Notes: a model not told the origin generated them from the sequence alone. 64,000 nucleotides of DNA from Streptomyces sp. NRRL S-646 (GCF_000720765.1 NZ_JODC01000028.1:1-64000); one strand, 5' to 3'; counted from the stretch's first letter, positions 1 through 8,693 are shown. Made by a program: numbers and translations.

Positions 1-99
1 GATTCGCCCTACGGGGCACCGCCGCCGGCCGAGCGTTGCCGAGACGCGCGAACACCAGTTGTCCGTACTCACCGGTTCTGCCTGACCTACGATGACGCG

Positions 100-695
100 A
101 TGAAGTTCGTGATGGTGCCGGGCGGCCGGCAAGGCGGATGGGCGTTCGACCCGGTCGCCGCCGAGCTGCACCGAAACGGCCACCACGTCGAGGCAGTGAC
201 CCTGTCAGGACTGGAGCCGGACGGCCCAGCCGATGCGGACCGTCCCCCCAACCCCGACACCCACATCGACCAAGTCACCGAGATCATCGACCACAGCGAC
301 GCCACGCCCGCCGCACTGTGCGGACACAGCTACGGCGGAATGGTCATCGCCGGCGTCGCCGACCGGCTCAGCCACCGCCTCCATCACCTCGTCTTCATCG
401 ACGCCTACGTCCCCCACCACGGGGACTCATGCCGGTCCCTGACCAGCAACACCTTCCGGGAACCGTTCATCACCGGCGCCCGCCCCGACGGCCGATGGGT
501 CACCGCCCCCCCAAGGACTCGCCCCCCCGCGCCCGACCCCACCCCCTGACCAGCCTCATCCAGTCGATCACACTCCAAAACACCCCCAGCCCCACCCTCG
601 GCCGAACCTTCATCAGCGGCGGCACACGGCCCGGCAGCCCCTTCCTCACCCTCACCGAACAACTGCGCAACAACCCACACTGGCACGTCTGGTGA
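100..695 (+). pseudogene. Alpha/beta hydrolase, frameshifted and truncated
   Basis: The first 130 or so codons read as a typical small alpha/beta hydrolase: the MKFVMVPGG strand and oxyanion loop near the N-terminus, then the nucleophile elbow GHSYGG around residue 75. The frame is lost in a C-rich stretch near 510-540. Downstream, another frame continues plausibly (TSLIQSITLQ, ending PHWHVW at 695). The C-terminal region with the catalytic His is missing or destroyed. I read this as a decayed esterase-like gene. The substrate cannot be inferred. Confidence 0.6.
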
Positions 696-903
696 CGCCG
701 CCGGCGCCGCGGCCGCGTACGCCGAACTCCTGCCGGACATGATGCGAGTACAGGGCGACGACCACCCCCACACCCTCGCCACCCGCGAGGATCTGGCCTA
801 CTGGCGAGAGCAGGCGGGAGATGCCCCCGAGTGCGACGAGCTACTGGATCTGGGCGACGACTACTTCAACACCATGCACGGCTGCCACAACGAGGCCTCC
901 TGA
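694..903 (+). pseudogene. 3' remnant of a TPR-repeat protein
   Basis: A 69-codon open stretch in phase with the stop at 901 reads YAELLPDMMRVQGDDHPHTL followed by ATREDLAYWREQAGD. This matches the 42-residue tetratricopeptide units (LGPDHPDTLATR type) found at the end of actinobacterial NB-ARC/TPR proteins. There is no start codon or N-terminal domain, and it abuts the broken hydrolase, so it is a relic joined by rearrangement. Confidence 0.5.
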
Positions 904-1043
904 CGGGCGCAAGCAAATTGCACCCGTCAGGCGTGTCTGGGGCCGTGTGGCCACGCGAGGAGAGCCAGCAGGTCAGGCAGACGCCAAGCCTGATGTTCCT
1001 CAAGTCAGAGTCCAACGCGCCTTCTGCTGGGCATCCTTGGCCC

Positions 1044-1181
1044 ATGTCGCTTCCGGTCATCGCCATTGTCGTGGCGTCGCTGAGCGCCCTCTTCACAGGG
1101 GTTAACACCGTGATCTCCTACCGGGCGTTCCGCAGAGTCCCGCCCAAGGTGACGGTACAGATATGGCCCAAGAGCTCGTAA
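1044..1181 (+). CDS. Small single-pass membrane protein (hypothetical)
   Basis: This 45-residue ORF starts with MSLPVIAIVVASLSALFTG, an N-terminal hydrophobic segment, followed by a basic patch (YRAFRRVPPK). It resembles the N-terminus of longer actinobacterial hypothetical membrane proteins, so it may be a truncated gene. No clear ribosome-binding site is visible. The function is unknown. Confidence 0.3.
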   Translation: MSLPVIAIVVASLSALFTGVNTVISYRAFRRVPPKVTVQIWPKSS

Positions 1182-1500
1182 CACGATCATGCGACCCAGC
1201 CCCAGTAGTCGTTGGCTTTGTTCACGAGATCGGACAGTAGTTGTTCAGCACTTCCGACAGCACCCCGGCCGGGCGCTATTCGAACGTCCGGCGTCGGGTT
1301 GTCGAGGAGTGATCGTGGTGAGAGACCCGCGAGCACGATGTGATTGGTGTCGAAGGGGCGGTGCGGTGCCTAGCCCGGGTTAGGGTCTGTCCGGCGGATC
1401 TTGCCAGGCTCTTCCTGAGCACAGCCGGTGCTGTGGCACTTGACGGTGCTTCCGATCAATTGGGTCGACACCCGTTCCGAGCTGCGGGAAACTCCTCGCG
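1182..1500. other. Intergenic stretch, nothing recognised
   Basis: I see no conserved coding frame, repeat or RNA here. It presumably holds the promoter of the DinB-like gene that begins at 1501. Confidence 0.3.
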
Positions 1501-2016
1501 ATGACTCAACGAACCGACACGCCTCTCATGTGGGACGAGCGTACGCAGCTGGTCACCTTCCTGGACTACGCCCGTGACACCGCGCGAGCCAAGTGTGAGG
1601 GCGTGTCCGCCGAAGACGCCCGCAAGGCCCCGCTTCCGAGTTCACCGCTGATGACGTTGTGCGGGCTGATCAGCCATCTGCGTTGGGTCGAGTACTACTG
1701 GTTCCAAGTGATGTTTCTGGGCGAGGAGCTCGCGGGGCCGCTCGCTGAGGCAACCGACGATGATCCCGACCCTGAGATGCGGACAGCAGCCAACATCCCG
1801 TTGCCCCAGCTTCTTGCCGAGTACGAGGAGCAGAGCTCCCGCTACCGTCGCCTGGTGTCCGACCACGACCTGAACTCAACGGCCAAGCGTTCCATCAGCG
1901 ACGGCCGCCACGTCGACCTGCGGTGGGTGATCCTCCACCTCATTGAGGAGACGTCCCGCCACAACGGCCACCTCGATGTCGTGCGTGAGCTCGTCGACGG
2001 GCGGACCGGCGCCTAA
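1501..2016 (+). CDS. DinB-like family protein (DUF664)
   Basis: This 171-residue protein has the actinobacterial DinB/DUF664 pattern: an early segment with LMTLCGLISHLRWVEYYWF, and a late segment with WVILHLIEETSRHNGHLDVV. The histidines in the SHLRWVE, LHLIEETSRH and NGHLD contexts are the usual divalent-metal ligands of the four-helix DinB fold. Relatives act as thiol-dependent (mycothiol or bacillithiol) transferases, but the substrate here is unknown. The reading frame is intact. Its TAA stop coincides with the left end of the IS5-type element that follows, so the insertion left the coding sequence unharmed. Confidence 0.85.
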   Translation: MTQRTDTPLMWDERTQLVTFLDYARDTARAKCEGVSAEDARKAPLPSSPLMTLCGLISHLRWVEYYWFQVMFLGEELAGPLAEATDDDPDPEMRTAANIPLPQLLAEYEEQSSRYRRLVSDHDLNSTAKRSISDGRHVDLRWVILHLIEETSRHNGHLDVVRELVDGRTGA

Positions 2017-2031
2017 GACCTGTCGTGCGGG

Positions 2032-2778
2032 TCATGGGCGAAGCCACAGTCGGATCGCTGCCACGGAGACCGTGCCGTGGAAAACGTAGGCCCGCTTGTC
2101 GAACCGGGTGGCCACAGCCCGGAAGTTCTTCAGCGCATTGATCGTCCGCTCGACCTCGTTCCTCCGGTTGTAGATCGTCTTGTCGAAACCGGCAGGCCGT
2201 CCGCCCTCGCTGCCACGGCGTTTCCGGTTGGCTCGCTGGTTCTTCGGTTCGGGGATGGTGTGCTTGATCTGGCGCCTGCGCAGGTAGCGGCGGTTTCGCC
2301 GGGAGGAGTACGCCTTATCACCGCCGAGATGCTCCGGCCGGGTGCGAGGGCGGCCTCCACCGAGCCGGCCGACGCGGACGCGTTCCATGACGGGGATGAG
2401 CTGCGGGGCGTCGCCCCACTGGCCCGGAGTGATCAGCAGGGCCAGCGGGCGACGGCCGCCTTCACCAGCGAGATGGATCTTGCAGGTCAGTCCGCCCCGG
2501 GAGCGTCCGAGTCCCTCGTCGGGACGGTGCTGCCGGGGCGTGCGTCTTTTCCCCGGCACCCGCGGAGGTCTTCTTCGCGCTCCGGCAGCGTGCTGGTGAG
2601 CCCGGCAAGTAGTGGAGTCCACGCTCACCATGGACCAGTCGATGCGGCCTTCCGCGTCTGCGTCGACCAGGACGGACGCGAAGAGCTTGTCCCATGTGCC
2701 GTCCGCCGACCAGCGCCTGTGCCGCTCGTACACCGTGTTCCACTTCCCGAAGCGCACAGGCAGATCCCGCCACGGCAC
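2032..2778 (-). CDS. IS5-type transposase, catalytic frame (OrfB)
   Basis: This frame holds the DDE domain: VPWRDLPVRFGKWNTVYERH directly continues RNRTG of the other frame, followed by DSTTCRAHQH (first Asp), LGGDKAYSS (second Asp) and NEVERTINALKNFRAVATR (Glu region). The 748-bp frame is undamaged. It needs a +1 (or -2) shift at the G-run for a full-length product, as described for IS427-group elements that make transposase by programmed frameshifting. A simple inactivating indel is the alternative. Confidence 0.75.
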   Translation of the reverse strand: MPWRDLPVRFGKWNTVYERHRRWSADGTWDKLFASVLVDADAEGRIDWSMVSVDSTTCRAHQHAAGARRRPPRVPGKRRTPRQHRPDEGLGRSRGGLTCKIHLAGEGGRRPLALLITPGQWGDAPQLIPVMERVRVGRLGGGRPRTRPEHLGGDKAYSSRRNRRYLRRRQIKHTIPEPKNQRANRKRRGSEGGRPAGFDKTIYNRRNEVERTINALKNFRAVATRFDKRAYVFHGTVSVAAIRLWLRP

Positions 2779-2920
2779 CCCCGGTCCGATTCCGGTACAG
2801 GATCCCGTTGATGACCCTACGGTGGCCAGCCCAACGGCCGCCGCGCTGCACGGACTTCGGCAGGTGCGGCTTCAGCCGGGCCCACTCCTCGTTCGTGAGA
2901 TCTCCCCGCAGCATGAACAC
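2462..2920 (-). CDS. IS5-type transposase, N-terminal frame (OrfA)
   Basis: The minus-strand frame starting at 2920 encodes the DUF4096-like N-terminus of IS5 transposases (RGDLTNEEWARLKPHLP, then RRVINGILYRNRTG). Homology stops after RNRTG near 2780, where the sequence passes through a run of five G residues. The catalytic half lies in the next frame. The downstream 90 codons of this frame are probably not functional sequence. Confidence 0.65.
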   Translation of the reverse strand: MFMLRGDLTNEEWARLKPHLPKSVQRGGRWAGHRRVINGILYRNRTGGAVAGSACALREVEHGVRAAQALVGGRHMGQALRVRPGRRRRGRPHRLVHGERGLHYLPGSPARCRSAKKTSAGAGEKTHAPAAPSRRGTRTLPGRTDLQDPSRW

Positions 2921-2968
2921 GCCAACGAACGGCCTCTCCCGGAAGTCACATGACCTGCCGGACAGGCC

Positions 2969-3934
2969 CTAGTCCGATGGCTTGGCCGTGAGCGCCGCGC
3001 CTGTCCGGGTACGCAGGTGCACGGCCGTACGGCCCGTGCGGCGAGTCGTCACCAGCCCCGCATCGCGCAGAGCGCCGAGGTGCTGGGAGACGGCGCTGGC
3101 GGTGACACCCAATCGGGCGGCGAGGTCGGGGGTGCTCAGCGGTTCGCCGAGCTCGGCGAGCAACGCGGCGCGGGTGCGGCCGAGGACGGCGGTGAGGCCG
3201 GCGGACGTCGCACGGGGCTGTTCCCAGAGCAGCCCGACGCCGGACGCCGGGTAGCGGATGGAGGCGGCAGTGCGCGGGGAGTAGTCGACGATCACGTCCG
3301 GCCAGCCGAAGACGGACGGCATCAGCACCAGTCCGTGCCCGCCCGCCTCGACCGTCCACACGGCACCCGGGCGGCGGCGCCCATGCACCACCAACTCGCC
3401 CTCCCGCCACACCACATCGCGGTGCAACTGCGTGAAGAGTCCCTCCACCCCGCCGTCCACCAGCGCGACCGCACGTTGACCCAGGTCCGCCTCCAGCACC
3501 GCCCGCATTCGCCCCCAGTGCGGGGCCACCAGCCGGGCGTAGCAGCGCGTCAGCGCACCGGCGACCCGTTCCAACAGCAACGTCGGCCCCGGCAGTTCCC
3601 CGGCCCGGGGCCCCAGAGCGGCGGCGCACTGCGCCTCGACGTACGCCGGGTCCGTCGCCCGCAAACCCGTCAGCTCGGCGTCGAACGTCGGCAGACGCTC
3701 CTGCGGCACCGGGAACAGGAACGACGGCAGGCAGCCTTCGAGCAGCGTCCGCAGCAACGGCAACTCCGACTCCCCTGCCAGCGCCAGTTCCGCGTTGCGC
3801 ACCCACGGCCGGTGCACCTCGTGCCCGCCGATACCGAGCGCCGCTCGTACCCCGAGCACCGTCTCGGCCAGCGGCGACACCGCGAGCCGCACCCGCGCCA
3901 CCTCGGCCGCCGAGAGCCGGATCTCCACCGCCAT
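2969..3934 (-). CDS. ArsR-type HTH transcriptional regulator
   Basis: A 321-residue regulator is predicted from the ATG at 3934, chosen over an upstream in-frame start because that one would run through the palindrome at 3952-3975. The C-terminal 80 residues form a winged helix: LLAELGEPLSTPDLAARLGV then TASAVSQHLGALRDAGLV, the ArsR recognition helix signature. The N-terminal 230 residues are the DUF5937-like domain usual in these Streptomyces proteins. Divergence from the hydrolase at 4012 suggests it represses that gene and itself. The stop codon lies at the edge of the adjacent IS, so the protein end appears unaltered. Confidence 0.85.
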   Translation of the reverse strand: MAVEIRLSAAEVARVRLAVSPLAETVLGVRAALGIGGHEVHRPWVRNAELALAGESELPLLRTLLEGCLPSFLFPVPQERLPTFDAELTGLRATDPAYVEAQCAAALGPRAGELPGPTLLLERVAGALTRCYARLVAPHWGRMRAVLEADLGQRAVALVDGGVEGLFTQLHRDVVWREGELVVHGRRRPGAVWTVEAGGHGLVLMPSVFGWPDVIVDYSPRTAASIRYPASGVGLLWEQPRATSAGLTAVLGRTRAALLAELGEPLSTPDLAARLGVTASAVSQHLGALRDAGLVTTRRTGRTAVHLRTRTGAALTAKPSD

Positions 3935-3951
3935 GTCCGCCCCGCCCTCTG

Positions 3952-3975
3952 ATCGTTTAGCCGTGGCTGAACGAT
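3952..3975. promoter_or_regulatory. Palindromic operator between regulator and hydrolase
   Basis: ATCGTTTAGCC-GT-GGCTGAACGAT is an inverted repeat with 11-bp arms and one mismatch. It is centred in the 77-bp gap between the divergent ArsR-type regulator and alpha/beta hydrolase genes. Its size, symmetry and position fit an ArsR-family dimer site covering both promoters. Confidence 0.65.
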
Positions 3976-4011
3976 AGCCGGGCCCGACCCCCACCCCGCA
4001 GGCTGTCCGCC

Positions 4012-4866
4012 ATGGATTTCTTCACCTCGTACGACGGAACCACGCTCGCCTTCCGCACTCTCGGCGGCGGCCCGCCGCTGCTCTGCCTCCCCGGCGGCCC
4101 CGGCCGCGCAGCCGAGTACCTTGGCGACCTAGGCGGCCTGTCCGCCCACCGCACCCTGATCCTGCCCGACACGCGCGGCACCGGCGCCTCCGCGACGCCC
4201 GCCGACCTGGCCACCTGCCGAGTCGACCGCCTGGTAGCCGACGTGGAGGCGCTGCGCCGCCACCTCGGCCTGGACCATTTCGACCTGCTCGGCCACTCCG
4301 CCGGCGGCAGCCTGGCCATGCTCTACGCCGCCGCCCACCCTGACCGGCTCGACAGCCTGACCCTGGTCGCCCCCTCGTTCGCCGCCGTCGGACTGCCCTC
4401 CGACACCGGCGTGGACGAGGTGATCGCCGCCCGCGCGGCCGAGCCCTGGCACGCCGAGGCCGTGACGGCGCACCAGCACATGAGGGCCGCAAATACCTTC
4501 GCCGAGGCCGCGCCGTATCGATTCGCTTTCGAGCCGCTGATGTACGGCCGCTGGGACGACGCCGCCCGCGCCCACGCCGCCGCTGACCCCACCCAGCGTG
4601 CGCTCCCCGTCAGCGAGCACTACTACAAGGACTACACACCTGACACCAAGGAACTCCGGCGCCGCCTGGGCGCTCTGCCCTGCCCCGTCCTGCTCGTCGT
4701 GGGCGAGGTGGACCTGTGGCCCACCTCCAAGTCCGCCGCCGATGCCGCCTCGCTCTTTCCCAAGGTGACGCTCGCCATCCAGTCGGGCGCCGGCCACTAT
4801 CCGTGGCTGGACGACCCCCAGGCATTCACGGCAACGGTGGAGGGCCTCCTCTCCACAGTCGGCTGA
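4012..4866 (+). CDS. Alpha/beta hydrolase, proline iminopeptidase-like
   Basis: This 284-residue protein has the S33-type architecture: LCLPGGPGRAAEYLGDL oxyanion loop, PDTRGTGAS, nucleophile elbow GHSAGG near residue 95, an acid in VVGEVDLWPT and the catalytic His in GAGHYPW near 265. The cap region is helical and rich in Ala/His. Family members release N-terminal proline or hydrolyse small esters and amides; the substrate is not evident here. It is probably cytosolic, as no signal peptide is visible. It is transcribed divergently from the ArsR-type regulator through a shared operator. Confidence 0.85.
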   Translation: MDFFTSYDGTTLAFRTLGGGPPLLCLPGGPGRAAEYLGDLGGLSAHRTLILPDTRGTGASATPADLATCRVDRLVADVEALRRHLGLDHFDLLGHSAGGSLAMLYAAAHPDRLDSLTLVAPSFAAVGLPSDTGVDEVIAARAAEPWHAEAVTAHQHMRAANTFAEAAPYRFAFEPLMYGRWDDAARAHAAADPTQRALPVSEHYYKDYTPDTKELRRRLGALPCPVLLVVGEVDLWPTSKSAADAASLFPKVTLAIQSGAGHYPWLDDPQAFTATVEGLLSTVG

Positions 4867-4910
4867 CAGCACGCCCCGAGCAGGCTGCCGCCATCGGCAG
4901 GCGAGTCAAT

Positions 4911-5066
4911 TTAACGGCTGATCTTGGTTGTTGGCGGTCGGTTGTTGCTCGGGGTCAGGCGGCCCTCGAAGGCGATCTGGAACGCGTTCAGCGGTGCTTT
5001 CCAGCGCATGGTCCACCGCTTGCGGCCCTTCCCGGTCGGGTCCAGGCTCATCAGTGCCGGGTCAGG
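4911..5066 (-). pseudogene. IS256-family transposase, 3' remnant
   Basis: The minus strand from 5066 to the TAA at 4911 reads ALMSLDPTGKGRKRWTMRWK then APLNAFQIAFEGRLTPSNN. This is the conserved C-terminus of IS256/Mutator-type transposases in Streptomyces. An in-frame stop and loss of similarity occur immediately upstream, so only about 50 codons survive. Confidence 0.6.
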
Positions 5067-5142
5067 TCACGGTGGCTTCGCCGGTGAGAGCCTGTGTCTG
5101 AACTTCAGGCGCTGATTGGAGCCGTTCCCAGCGGTCGAGGCG

Positions 5143-5330
5143 CTAGCCGGCGACGTTTTCGGCTGGGATGCGGACGACGAGGTCCGTGTCCATGTAGATC
5201 CAGGGGATGAGGAGTGTCTGGTAGCGGGCCACTTGGATCGGGTCGGTGATGCGGGTGGCCCGGCCGGTGACCATGACGCTCCAGCAGGTGCGGGTCTGCT
5301 GGTCGAGGTGGTCGGCTTCGTATGACGTCT
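5143..5330 (-). pseudogene. Pyridoxamine 5'-phosphate oxidase-like protein, C-terminal remnant
   Basis: The minus strand reads SYEADHLDQQTRTCWSVMVT then GRATRITDPIQVARYQTL and DLVVRIPAENVAG. This is the familiar end of actinobacterial FMN-binding split-barrel proteins (EADH, WSV.VTGRA, LVVRI motifs). The N-terminal half is absent; the upstream codons of the same frame do not match the family. It is a relic. Confidence 0.55.
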
Positions 5331-5552
5331 GCCGCCGCCTGGGCACTACGATGCGATCATCCGCCCGAGCAGGGACAACCTGGCTCGGCCGCTGTCGCTC
5401 GCGACGGCCGGGAACCGTAATCCCGGCGCCGCGACGAACGTGTGGCGGTGCCGGTCGAGAACACCGCACCCGGCACGCCGCCCGGCGGCGCCACACCACG
5501 CTCGACCCGTTCTCGACCAGTAGCACAATCCGTCCCACTCGGGGTGACAGTG

Positions 5553-5957
5553 ATGACGCCGACGTCCGAACCCGCGCGCGAAGCAGAGCCCCTGCACATC
5601 GCGAAGAAGTACGTCTCCTGCTACAACGACCAGAACTACGACGAGCTGACCGCGATCCTGCACCCGAGGTCGTTCCGCTTCTCCCACCACAATCGCGGCG
5701 TCTACGCCGAGTCCGCGGCCGAGTTCGTGGAACTGCTGCGCCGCATGGGTGCCGAGGTCTTCCCGGACCGCCGTTTCACCGCGATCCGCAGCGCGCACGT
5801 CTTCGACGATGTCGTCCTGCTGGACACCAGGTGGAGTGGCCGGCCGATTGTCACCGTCCCCGGCCGTTTCGAGGCGGGCACGGAGCTGGTCATGTACATC
5901 AAGTCGTTGATCGTGGTCGATGACGGTGTCATTAGCGAGATCCGCGACCACAACTGA
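5553..5957 (+). CDS. SnoaL/NTF2-like protein
   Basis: A 134-residue protein starts at the ATG at 5553; the longer upstream frame is Arg/Pro-rich and not family-like. The pattern is NTF2-like: an N-terminal helix (LHIAKKYVSCYNDQNYDELT), LHPRSFRFSHHN, then strands ending in VMYIKSLIVVDDGVISEI. Such small proteins are often isomerases, hydratases or ligand-binding proteins. The conserved pocket here has HH and several acidic residues, but no function can be assigned. Confidence 0.7.
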   Translation: MTPTSEPAREAEPLHIAKKYVSCYNDQNYDELTAILHPRSFRFSHHNRGVYAESAAEFVELLRRMGAEVFPDRRFTAIRSAHVFDDVVLLDTRWSGRPIVTVPGRFEAGTELVMYIKSLIVVDDGVISEIRDHN

Positions 5958-5966
5958 CATTCAGCC

Positions 5967-6205
5967 GCCTCGCCAACCGTGCCGCGACGAGGATCGCCGG
6001 TACCGGCAGACCGACGGTCCGGTATCCGGGTGTGCTGGCGATGGCCACCGAGCTGACGCTCCTCAGCATTACCGATGAGGTCAGCGCGGCACGGCGACCG
6101 AATCGGTCGGCATACAGGCCGAGCCGACCAGGGGCCGAGCGGGCGCATGAGAACACCGACGGCGAACACGACGGCGGTGGGCACGGTCGCGACAAGTGAG
6201 CTCAC
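5967..6205 (-). pseudogene. MHS-type MFS transporter remnant
   Basis: Two minus-strand frames join into one MFS segment: LVATVPTAVVFAVGVLMRPL, then after a frameshift near 6130, GLYADRFGRRAALTSSVML and STPGYRTVGLPVPAILVAAR. The ADRFGRR loop and surroundings match the metabolite:H+ symporter branch (ketoglutarate, citrate and proline/betaine carriers). Only about 80 residues of roughly 430 remain. It lies just downstream of the dicarboxylate-type two-component genes, so it may once have been their target. Confidence 0.55.
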
Positions 6206-6256
6206 CGCAGGGCAGAGGGGTTTCCGGTGGGCGCGCCGGTGTTGATCCAGACGCTC

Positions 6257-6949
6257 TTAGTCTCGCCAGCCATAGCGCCGCTCGGGCCGGCCGGCGGCGC
6301 CGTAACGCAGGGAGACATCCGCCGTGCCGGTGGTGTGGAAGTGCTCCAGGTAACGGCGGGCGCTGACACGGGAGATACCGGTGGCGGCCGCGCATTCGGC
6401 GGCCGACAGGGTGCCGTCCGCATCGCGGAGCGTGCGTTCGACGAGGTCGGCGGTCTCCACGCTCAGGCCCTTCGGGAGCCTGGCGACGGCCGAGGGGACG
6501 TGCCCTGCGCACAGCACGCGGTCGATGTCGGCCTGGCCGCGCACCACCGTGGTGAGAAGCCGGCCGCGCCGTTCGGCGTACCGGTCCAGGCGGGGCTTCA
6601 GGTCCTCGTAGTCGAAGGGTTTGAGGAGGTAGTCCACGACACCGTGGCGGACCGCGCCGCGCACGGTGTCAGCCTCGCGCGCGGCACTGATGACCATGAA
6701 GTCGCAGTCGTGTCCCGCGGTGCGCAGCCGCGGGATGACATCCAGGCCGAAGACATCGGGCAGATAGAGGTCGAGGAGGACCAGGTCCGGGCGCAGTTCG
6801 TCGACCGCGGTGATGGCCTGCTCTCCGGTCCCCGCGGTGCCCACGACCCTGAACGGCGGCACCCTCTCGACGAAGGTGCGGTGGACCCGAGCCACCATGA
6901 AGTCGTCGTCGACGACGAGAACATCGATCGTGCCGGAGGTGTCCCTCAC
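6257..6949 (-). CDS. CitB/DctR-family response regulator
   Basis: This 230-residue protein has a receiver domain (VLVVDDDFMVARVH at the start, phospho-acceptor D60 in LVLLDLYLPD, conserved Lys in LLKPFDYEDL) and a C-terminal helix-turn-helix (SAAECAAATGISRVSARRYL). That arrangement is typical of CitB/DpiA/DctR regulators of carboxylate uptake. It overlaps the kinase gene by 4 bp (ATGA), so the two are translationally coupled. Likely targets are the divergently transcribed tctC-like and gntP-like genes. Confidence 0.9.
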   Translation of the reverse strand: MRDTSGTIDVLVVDDDFMVARVHRTFVERVPPFRVVGTAGTGEQAITAVDELRPDLVLLDLYLPDVFGLDVIPRLRTAGHDCDFMVISAAREADTVRGAVRHGVVDYLLKPFDYEDLKPRLDRYAERRGRLLTTVVRGQADIDRVLCAGHVPSAVARLPKGLSVETADLVERTLRDADGTLSAAECAAATGISRVSARRYLEHFHTTGTADVSLRYGAAGRPERRYGWRD

Positions 6950-8595
6950 TGTGCTCCTCCTTCCTCGATCGCTTCCGTCGAGTGGCTCACGGACATGCGC
7001 GCGGTGAACCGGGCCCCTTCGGCGGTGTTGGTCACCCTGATCTCCCCGCCACGCCGTTCACAGACGAGCTGGGTGAGGGCCAGGCCGATGCCACGCTCGC
7101 CCTCCGCGGCGGCCTTGGTGGTGAAACCGTGGTGGAAGACCTCCCGGGCGAGTTCGGGCGCTACCCCCGGGCCCGAGTCGCACACCACGATCTCCACGCT
7201 GGACGCGTCCTGCCGGAGTTCGACCTCGACCCAGGGCTCCCGGCCGTCGGGGCCGCTCCCGGCGGCGGCGTCGATGGCGTTGTCGACCAGGTTGCCGACC
7301 ACAGTCGCCACGTCGGCGGCATCCTCCGGGGCGAGCCGGCCGAGAGAGGTGTCGTCCGAGACCTTCAGGGTGATCTTTCGTTCAGCCGCGAGGGAGTCCT
7401 TCGCCATGAGGAGAGCGGCGACGGCCGGATCGTGGACGCGGCGGCCGATGGTCATGTCCAGGGACTGGCGGCGCCGGGTGAGCGCCCGGACGTAGTGCAC
7501 GACCTCGTCCTGCTCACCGATCTGGATGAGTCCGGAGATGGTGTGCAGCTGGTTGGCGAACTCGTGTGTCTGGGCCCGCAGCAGCTCGGACGTGCTGCGG
7601 AAGGAGCCGATCTCGCGTTCCAGCCGCGCCAGTTCGGTGCGGTCCCGCAGGGTCGTGACCGAGCCGAGCAGGCGGTCGTTCTTCGTGACGGTCATCCTGT
7701 TCATCACCAGCACACGACCGTGCCGTATGACCACTTCGTCGGGTCCGTGGTCCGCTTCGGGCCGGGTGCCGGTGAGTACGTCGTGCAGACGGCCGTCGAT
7801 GCCGAGCTCGTCCAGCGTCCGGCCCACGCACTCGTCAGGCAGGTCGAGCAGCTGTCTGCCCACCTCGTTGACCAGAGTGAGGCGCTGCTGGGGGTCCAGG
7901 GCGATCACGCCCTCGGCGATCCCGTACAGCATGGCCTCGCGGTGTTCGGCGAGCCCGGTGATCTCTCGCGGCTCCAGACCGAGCGTCTGCCGTTTGACCC
8001 GTCGGGCAAGGAGCCAGGAGCCGGCCAGACCGAGCCCGCTGGCGATGCCCAGATAGGCGAGGAGATAGGAGGACGCCCCACTGAGCCGCTGCCACACCGT
8101 CGGGGACGCCTCCCCGATCATGACGATGCCCAGGGTCCGCCCCAGGTCACCGCTGGCCGCGCCGAGCACCGGCACCTGCGCCACCAGTTCGCGGCTGCCG
8201 TCCCAGGTGAGCGAGCCGGACCAGCCTCGTCCGCGGGCCACCCCCGGTCCGAACCGCAGCCGGTCACCGATGACCGTCGGGTTGGTCGAACTGACGATGC
8301 GACCGGAGGAGTCGGTGATGGTCACGGAGCTGACCCCGGACTGCACCAGCGTGGAATGCGTCAGCGGGGCCAGCGTCTCCTCCGGCGCTGGACGCGGGAG
8401 CTGGTTGCGCACCAGTGGATTGGCGGCCAACTGCTCGGCCATCGCACTCACGCGGCGGCCCTCGACCCGGCTGAAGGTGGCCTCCGACTGGGCGAGCGAG
8501 AGCGCCGCGACCGCCAGCAGCACGACCACGACGATGGCGAGCTGCAGCGCCAGCATCTCGCCCGCGAGGGTATGGCGGCGAAAACTGGTGACCAC
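6946..8595 (-). CDS. CitA/DcuS-type sensor histidine kinase
   Basis: The kinase is about 549 residues from the GTG at 8595. A longer frame to 8667 exists, but its first 24 residues do not look like this family and would leave no room for promoters. Transmembrane segments at roughly 15-35 and 170-192 enclose an extracytoplasmic PAS-like sensor (LVQSGVSSVTITDSSGRIVS). A cytoplasmic PAS follows, then a SpoOB-like dimerisation motif with H344 in THEFANQLHTISGLIQIG. The ATPase has N-box NLVDNAIDAA, DSGPGV and GERGIGLAL. The family senses citrate or C4-dicarboxylates directly. Confidence 0.88.
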   Translation of the reverse strand: MVTSFRRHTLAGEMLALQLAIVVVVLLAVAALSLAQSEATFSRVEGRRVSAMAEQLAANPLVRNQLPRPAPEETLAPLTHSTLVQSGVSSVTITDSSGRIVSSTNPTVIGDRLRFGPGVARGRGWSGSLTWDGSRELVAQVPVLGAASGDLGRTLGIVMIGEASPTVWQRLSGASSYLLAYLGIASGLGLAGSWLLARRVKRQTLGLEPREITGLAEHREAMLYGIAEGVIALDPQQRLTLVNEVGRQLLDLPDECVGRTLDELGIDGRLHDVLTGTRPEADHGPDEVVIRHGRVLVMNRMTVTKNDRLLGSVTTLRDRTELARLEREIGSFRSTSELLRAQTHEFANQLHTISGLIQIGEQDEVVHYVRALTRRRQSLDMTIGRRVHDPAVAALLMAKDSLAAERKITLKVSDDTSLGRLAPEDAADVATVVGNLVDNAIDAAAGSGPDGREPWVEVELRQDASSVEIVVCDSGPGVAPELAREVFHHGFTTKAAAEGERGIGLALTQLVCERRGGEIRVTNTAEGARFTARMSVSHSTEAIEEGGAQ

Positions 8596-8693
8596 AACGA
8601 ACTCAATTTCTACTGCTGACACAAACTGGGCGGCTCGCACCTCGGGCTGCACAATCATGACGTCCACCCCGGCGGCTGCGGAAGAGAGGTGCC

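Larger units (their letters stand above)
2016..2968 (-). mobile_element. IS5-family (IS427-like) insertion sequence
   Basis: This complete-looking element of about 950 bp has imperfect terminal inverted repeats. The left end reads GACCTGTCGTGCGGGTCATG from 2017, and the right end, read in reverse, GGCCTGTCCGGCAGGTCATG up to 2968. A CTA triplet flanks both ends (2013-2015 and 2969-2971) and could be the target duplication. The transposase is encoded on the minus strand in two overlapping frames. It sits exactly between the stop of the DinB-like gene and the stop of the ArsR-type regulator. Confidence 0.75.

Noticed and set aside
138..695. Arg/Pro-rich frame taken as a whole gene
   Set aside because: Only its last 50 codons look like protein, as a frameshifted continuation of the hydrolase at 100; the rest is a shadow.
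6982..8619. 545-codon plus-strand frame across the sensor kinase
   Set aside because: Composition is Gly/Asp/Arg-biased with no domain; the kinase on the other strand explains the region fully.
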